Assembly (NCBI GenBank): GCA_024275615.1
Contig: JAJRYU010000174.1
Location: 1 to 9,685 of the forward strand
Direction of reading: 5' to 3'
DNA length: 9,685 nt
DNA from: Planctomycetota bacterium
Lineage (GTDB): Bacteria > Planctomycetota > GCA-002687715 > DRQF01
Made by a program: the position numbers and the translations under genes. The notes below the pieces were generated by a model. The model had not been told where the DNA came from. It worked only from the letters and a program-made list of their open reading frames with translations, and did no database searches. Shown one piece after another: positions 7,512 through 9,685 of this stretch. The first letter of the stretch is position 1. Every line of letters begins with the position of its first letter.

Positions 7512-7515
7512 CCTC
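7512..7515 (-). promoter_or_regulatory. Ribosome binding site deciding the hpnC start
   Basis: On the minus strand GAGG stands five bases before ATG 7506. The upstream in-frame candidates GTG 7539 and ATG 7530 have no purine-rich site at a suitable distance. This supports the shorter HpnC. Confidence 0.6.
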
Positions 7516-7637
7516 GGTAACGGCACCCATTCTAACCACTATTCACGTTCCAGGAAGTACCAAACTTCCAGCTATGATGGGCCTTCCGTGGTCTCAAACC
7601 GTGCCCCACAGACACATTCGCTTTGGTCGGAATCTGC

Positions 7638-8153
7638 CTAACTCGGGCTTTCATCTTCATCGGGAGCGCTTTGATCCATGTGGGCGTTCCACATGGCCGC
7701 GCCTTCAGGGTGGGTTTCCACGCCTTCGAAAAACGGATCAAGGAGTTTGGCAAGATCAGCTTCTTCAAGACCAGAAAACCCCAAGAACTCCGGTCGACTG
7801 ATGGCAAAAGGCTCCCCCTTGTCCTGGTGGCGATAGGGAATGGCCAAAGTGAAGGACAGAGGGTTCTTGCCGTACTGCCGTGCGTCCAGCATGATTGTAT
7901 CTTTCTCGCCATCGTCATAGGTGACGATGCTGTCATAGACGAGGACGGCTCTTTCGGTTTTCGCCGGAGGAGAAGCCAGAATTTCAACACCGGCCGCAAC
8001 CCCTTCTTCAAGACGATCTTGGGTCATACGTTGCACCTCGGGTTGGCCGTCATAACCCAGGATGACGACAAAAGGAGCCAGAGGTGCACCTCCAGAGATA
8101 CCCAGGACGGCATGAGCGGCGCAAAAGCCGGCGAAATGTGCGGTGTCAATCAT
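7638..8153 (-). CDS. Hypothetical protein, 171 aa, upstream of hpnC
   Basis: I do not recognise this protein. The start is well bounded: an in-frame TAA lies two codons before ATG 8153, so no longer form exists, although the ribosome binding site is weak. It opens with a small-residue-rich segment, HFAGFCAAHAVLGISGGAPLAPFVV, which is not a convincing signal peptide or membrane helix because it contains histidines. A region with beta-strand character follows (RAVLVYDSIVTY, then DTIMLDARQYG and SFTLAIPYR). It ends in an acidic, probably disordered tail (MDQSAPDEDESPS). Soluble and cytoplasmic is the simplest reading. The opposite strand has a longer open frame, but this one has the more protein-like composition and codon usage. 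It lies on the same strand as hpnCDE with a 131-base gap, so co-transcription is possible; no function in hopanoid synthesis can be claimed. Confidence 0.72.
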   Translation of the reverse strand: MIDTAHFAGFCAAHAVLGISGGAPLAPFVVILGYDGQPEVQRMTQDRLEEGVAAGVEILASPPAKTERAVLVYDSIVTYDDGEKDTIMLDARQYGKNPLSFTLAIPYRHQDKGEPFAISRPEFLGFSGLEEADLAKLLDPFFEGVETHPEGAAMWNAHMDQSAPDEDESPS

Positions 8154-8245
8154 GCCTTACGGTACGGGGTTCTCAGGATCACTTCAAATCGGCTTGATCG
8201 CAGGAGAATCGATGTGGTTGACGGGCCTTTTTCGTCCTTTGCAGC

Positions 8246-8274
8246 TTGCGGCGTTGCCAAACCTCAACTAGAAT
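8246..8274 (+). promoter_or_regulatory. Possible sigma-70-type promoter for the thioredoxin-domain gene
   Basis: TTGCGG (8246-8251) and TAGAAT (8269-8274) are exactly 17 bases apart. The -10 differs from consensus at one base and the -35 keeps only TTG. It lies about 90 bases before the ATG at 8365, in the spacer divergent from the 171-residue gene. Match by eye only. Confidence 0.35.
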
Positions 8275-8364
8275 CATTAATCAAGAGGAAACTACGCTGA
8301 ACGGCTCAAACACACTGCCCATGCGGGCGTTTGAAGTCGATTCTGAATTGGGAACGGAGCAACC

Positions 8365-9549
8365 ATGTTTCTCAAATCTCTCATTCTTTCCGCTGCCATT
8401 TTCTGGGGCCCATTCGCCTTGGGACAATCTGTCGCCGCTGACAAGAGTCCAACTCTTCAAGTCATCAAGGTCTCCTTGCGAGACCGCATTCCTGACGGCA
8501 AACATGCATTGAGGTGGAGTCCCAAAGGAGCGAAACTCTTATTGACCGAGACCGTCGACGGTCAAGGCAAGGGACTTTCGGGAGCGCTCACTTTGGATGG
8601 CGGGCGGACTCCCTCGTTCAAGATAGGTTTGTCCAAGAGCATCGGCACTCAGTATTTCGACCGCTTGTGGATCGACAAGAATCACGATGGTGTTGAGGAC
8701 CCAGGAGAAATCTCTCGGTGCCAACCCAAAGAGACTCGCAAGAAATTCTGGTCGAGTTTTCCTGACGTTGTTCTATCTTTGGGACCGGCACAGTCGCAAC
8801 GAGAATACAGTCTCAGTTTTTGGTTTGTCTACGATCCCAAGGAACCTCAAGCCAAGAAGATTCTCCGTTGGTCCCGCAGAGGATGGCACCAGGGTACGTT
8901 TCAGCTCGGTGAAAACAAGATGCACATCTACATTGCAGATGCGCATTTAGACGGCATTTTTGATCTTCGTGATTCCTGGTTTCTGGCGCCGAGTGCAGAT
9001 GACCTATTTCGTTCTTCGGCATCCCGTCGCTTGAACGACCACGCTTGGTTGGGTGAGCGAGCTTTTCGGGTCTCCTCGCTCGATACCGCCGGGAAGTACC
9101 TTGTCCTAGAAGAATTCAAACCTTCAACAACAGCCGCCGCCGAGGCCGAATCGCGCAACCGATTTGCGAAAGATATGCGAGCTACTCGGGCTAGTCAGCC
9201 CCTTGTTTTCTTGAAAGACCTGGAAGTGGCACGGGCTCAGGCGAAAAAACGAGGTAGAGACCTACTGATTGACTTTGAAACGACATGGTGCGGCCCTTGC
9301 AAGGCGATGGATCGTTGGGTCTATTCTTCCAAGGCGATCGTCGACCGAGCAAAGAAAATCGGCCTCACAGTCGTGAAGATTGATGGCGACGAGCGCTCAG
9401 ACCTGAAAGAGAAATTCAAAGTCGTTGCCTATCCAACTATGATCATCCTAGCAGCAGACGGCAGCGAGAAAGCCCGAGCCCAGGGATATCAGAGCATTGC
9501 CAAGCTTCTGGTATTGCTGGGCAGCAGTGATTTCGAAGACAATAAGTGA
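8365..9549 (+). CDS. Exported EF-hand and thioredoxin-domain protein
   Basis: This 394-residue protein starts at ATG 8365 with GGAG five bases upstream. Residues 1-25 form a signal peptide: Lys4, a hydrophobic core, and a likely cut after VAA (residue 25) or ALG (20). Residues about 30-250 are a domain I cannot name. It contains an exact EF-hand calcium loop, DKNHDGVEDPGE (104-115, ligands at loop positions 1, 3, 5, 9 and 12), and a degenerate second loop, DAHLDGIFDLRD (192-203). Residues about 285-385 are a thioredoxin fold with WCGPCK (Cys309, Cys312) and the cis-proline in YPT (Pro357). Both redox cysteines are present, so disulfide reduction or exchange outside the cytoplasm is plausible, but the substrate is unknown. 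The nearby FETTWCGPCKAMDRWVY resembles DsbD-gamma or thioredoxin_7-like proteins. It is divergent from the hopanoid operon, and a link to that pathway is not evident. Confidence 0.9.
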   Translation: MFLKSLILSAAIFWGPFALGQSVAADKSPTLQVIKVSLRDRIPDGKHALRWSPKGAKLLLTETVDGQGKGLSGALTLDGGRTPSFKIGLSKSIGTQYFDRLWIDKNHDGVEDPGEISRCQPKETRKKFWSSFPDVVLSLGPAQSQREYSLSFWFVYDPKEPQAKKILRWSRRGWHQGTFQLGENKMHIYIADAHLDGIFDLRDSWFLAPSADDLFRSSASRRLNDHAWLGERAFRVSSLDTAGKYLVLEEFKPSTTAAAEAESRNRFAKDMRATRASQPLVFLKDLEVARAQAKKRGRDLLIDFETTWCGPCKAMDRWVYSSKAIVDRAKKIGLTVVKIDGDERSDLKEKFKVVAYPTMIILAADGSEKARAQGYQSIAKLLVLLGSSDFEDNK

Positions 9550-9575
9550 CTCACTCGCTAGTCGTACCGGTGGTA

Positions 9576-9590
9576 GAGATGGAGCATCTC
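9576..9590. terminator. Short hairpin between convergent genes, possible terminator
   Basis: GAGATG (9576-9581) pairs perfectly with CATCTC (9585-9590) around a three-base loop. It lies 26 bases after the thioredoxin gene stop and, if the minus-strand gene ends at 9619, 28 bases after that stop. There is no T-run on either side, so intrinsic termination would be weak. It could instead be coincidental. Confidence 0.25.
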
Positions 9591-9618
9591 GGCGTTGCGA
9601 AAGACGCTCGAGTTCTGG

Positions 9619-9685
9619 TCAAACGCGGTGCAGTGCGCGCAGAATAGCAGGCAGGATGAGAAGGCTAGCGACGAGGGCCGTGCCG
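9619..9685 (-). CDS. C-terminal end of a probable membrane protein, cut by window edge
   Basis: One minus-strand frame runs from the window edge to TGA at 9621-9619 and reads ...GTALVASLLILPAILRALHRV. A glycine/alanine/leucine helix ending in LPAIL and a short basic tail is what the last membrane helix of RND/MMPL-type exporters looks like. That family includes HpnN, the hopanoid exporter often encoded in hopanoid clusters. Only 21 residues are visible, so the family is a guess. A competing minus-strand frame runs on to TAG at 9560-9558 and would end ...NAEMLHLYHRYD; it cannot be excluded. Confidence 0.4.
   Translation of the reverse strand, partial: GTALVASLLILPAILRALHRV

Noticed and set aside
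7623..8300. A 225-codon plus-strand open frame opposite the 171-residue hypothetical gene.
   Set aside because: Its composition is Arg/Cys/Phe-rich with runs such as RRRRSQ, typical of a shadow frame. The minus-strand reading has balanced composition and ordinary codon use.
9545..9555. An 11-base palindrome (AGTGACTCACT) over the stop of the thioredoxin-domain gene.
   Set aside because: It has a one-base centre, so it cannot form a hairpin. At a gene's stop codon an operator role is unlikely, and this length occurs by chance.

Overview
This window is a bacterial isoprenoid/hopanoid locus. From left to right it holds the 5' part of ispH (minus strand), a divergent intergenic region, squalene-hopene cyclase (shc/hpnF) followed 14 bases later by a hopanoid nucleoside phosphorylase (hpnG), both on the plus strand, and then a minus-strand run read as hpnC > hpnD > hpnE > class I SAM methyltransferase. 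Upstream of hpnC on the same strand lies an unrecognised 171-residue protein. The right end carries a divergent plus-strand gene for an exported EF-hand/thioredoxin protein and probably the last codons of a minus-strand membrane protein.

The genes form a nearly complete route from C5 isoprene units to hopanoids. IspH makes IPP and DMAPP in the MEP pathway. HpnD, HpnC and HpnE turn two farnesyl diphosphates into squalene through presqualene diphosphate and hydroxysqualene. Shc cyclises squalene to hopene/hopanol. HpnG acts on adenosylhopane, so the host probably makes side-chain-extended hopanoids. The radical SAM protein that makes adenosylhopane (HpnH) is not in this window. The two hopanoid transcription units converge, and hpnG and the methyltransferase overlap tail to tail by 53 bases. 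The methyltransferase is the least explained member of the pathway operon. It is not of the radical SAM type (HpnP, HpnR) known to methylate hopanoids.

Organism: a Gram-negative-like, moderate-GC bacterium using the MEP pathway and the HpnCDE squalene route. The last gene has an export signal, an exact EF-hand loop, a second degenerate loop and a C-terminal thioredoxin domain. Together with loose gene packing on both strands, this reminds me of Planctomycetota or a related phylum. That is an impression, not a demonstration. I see no tRNA, rRNA, CRISPR array, insertion sequence or phage gene. The core pathway is known biology; the open questions concern the genes attached to it.
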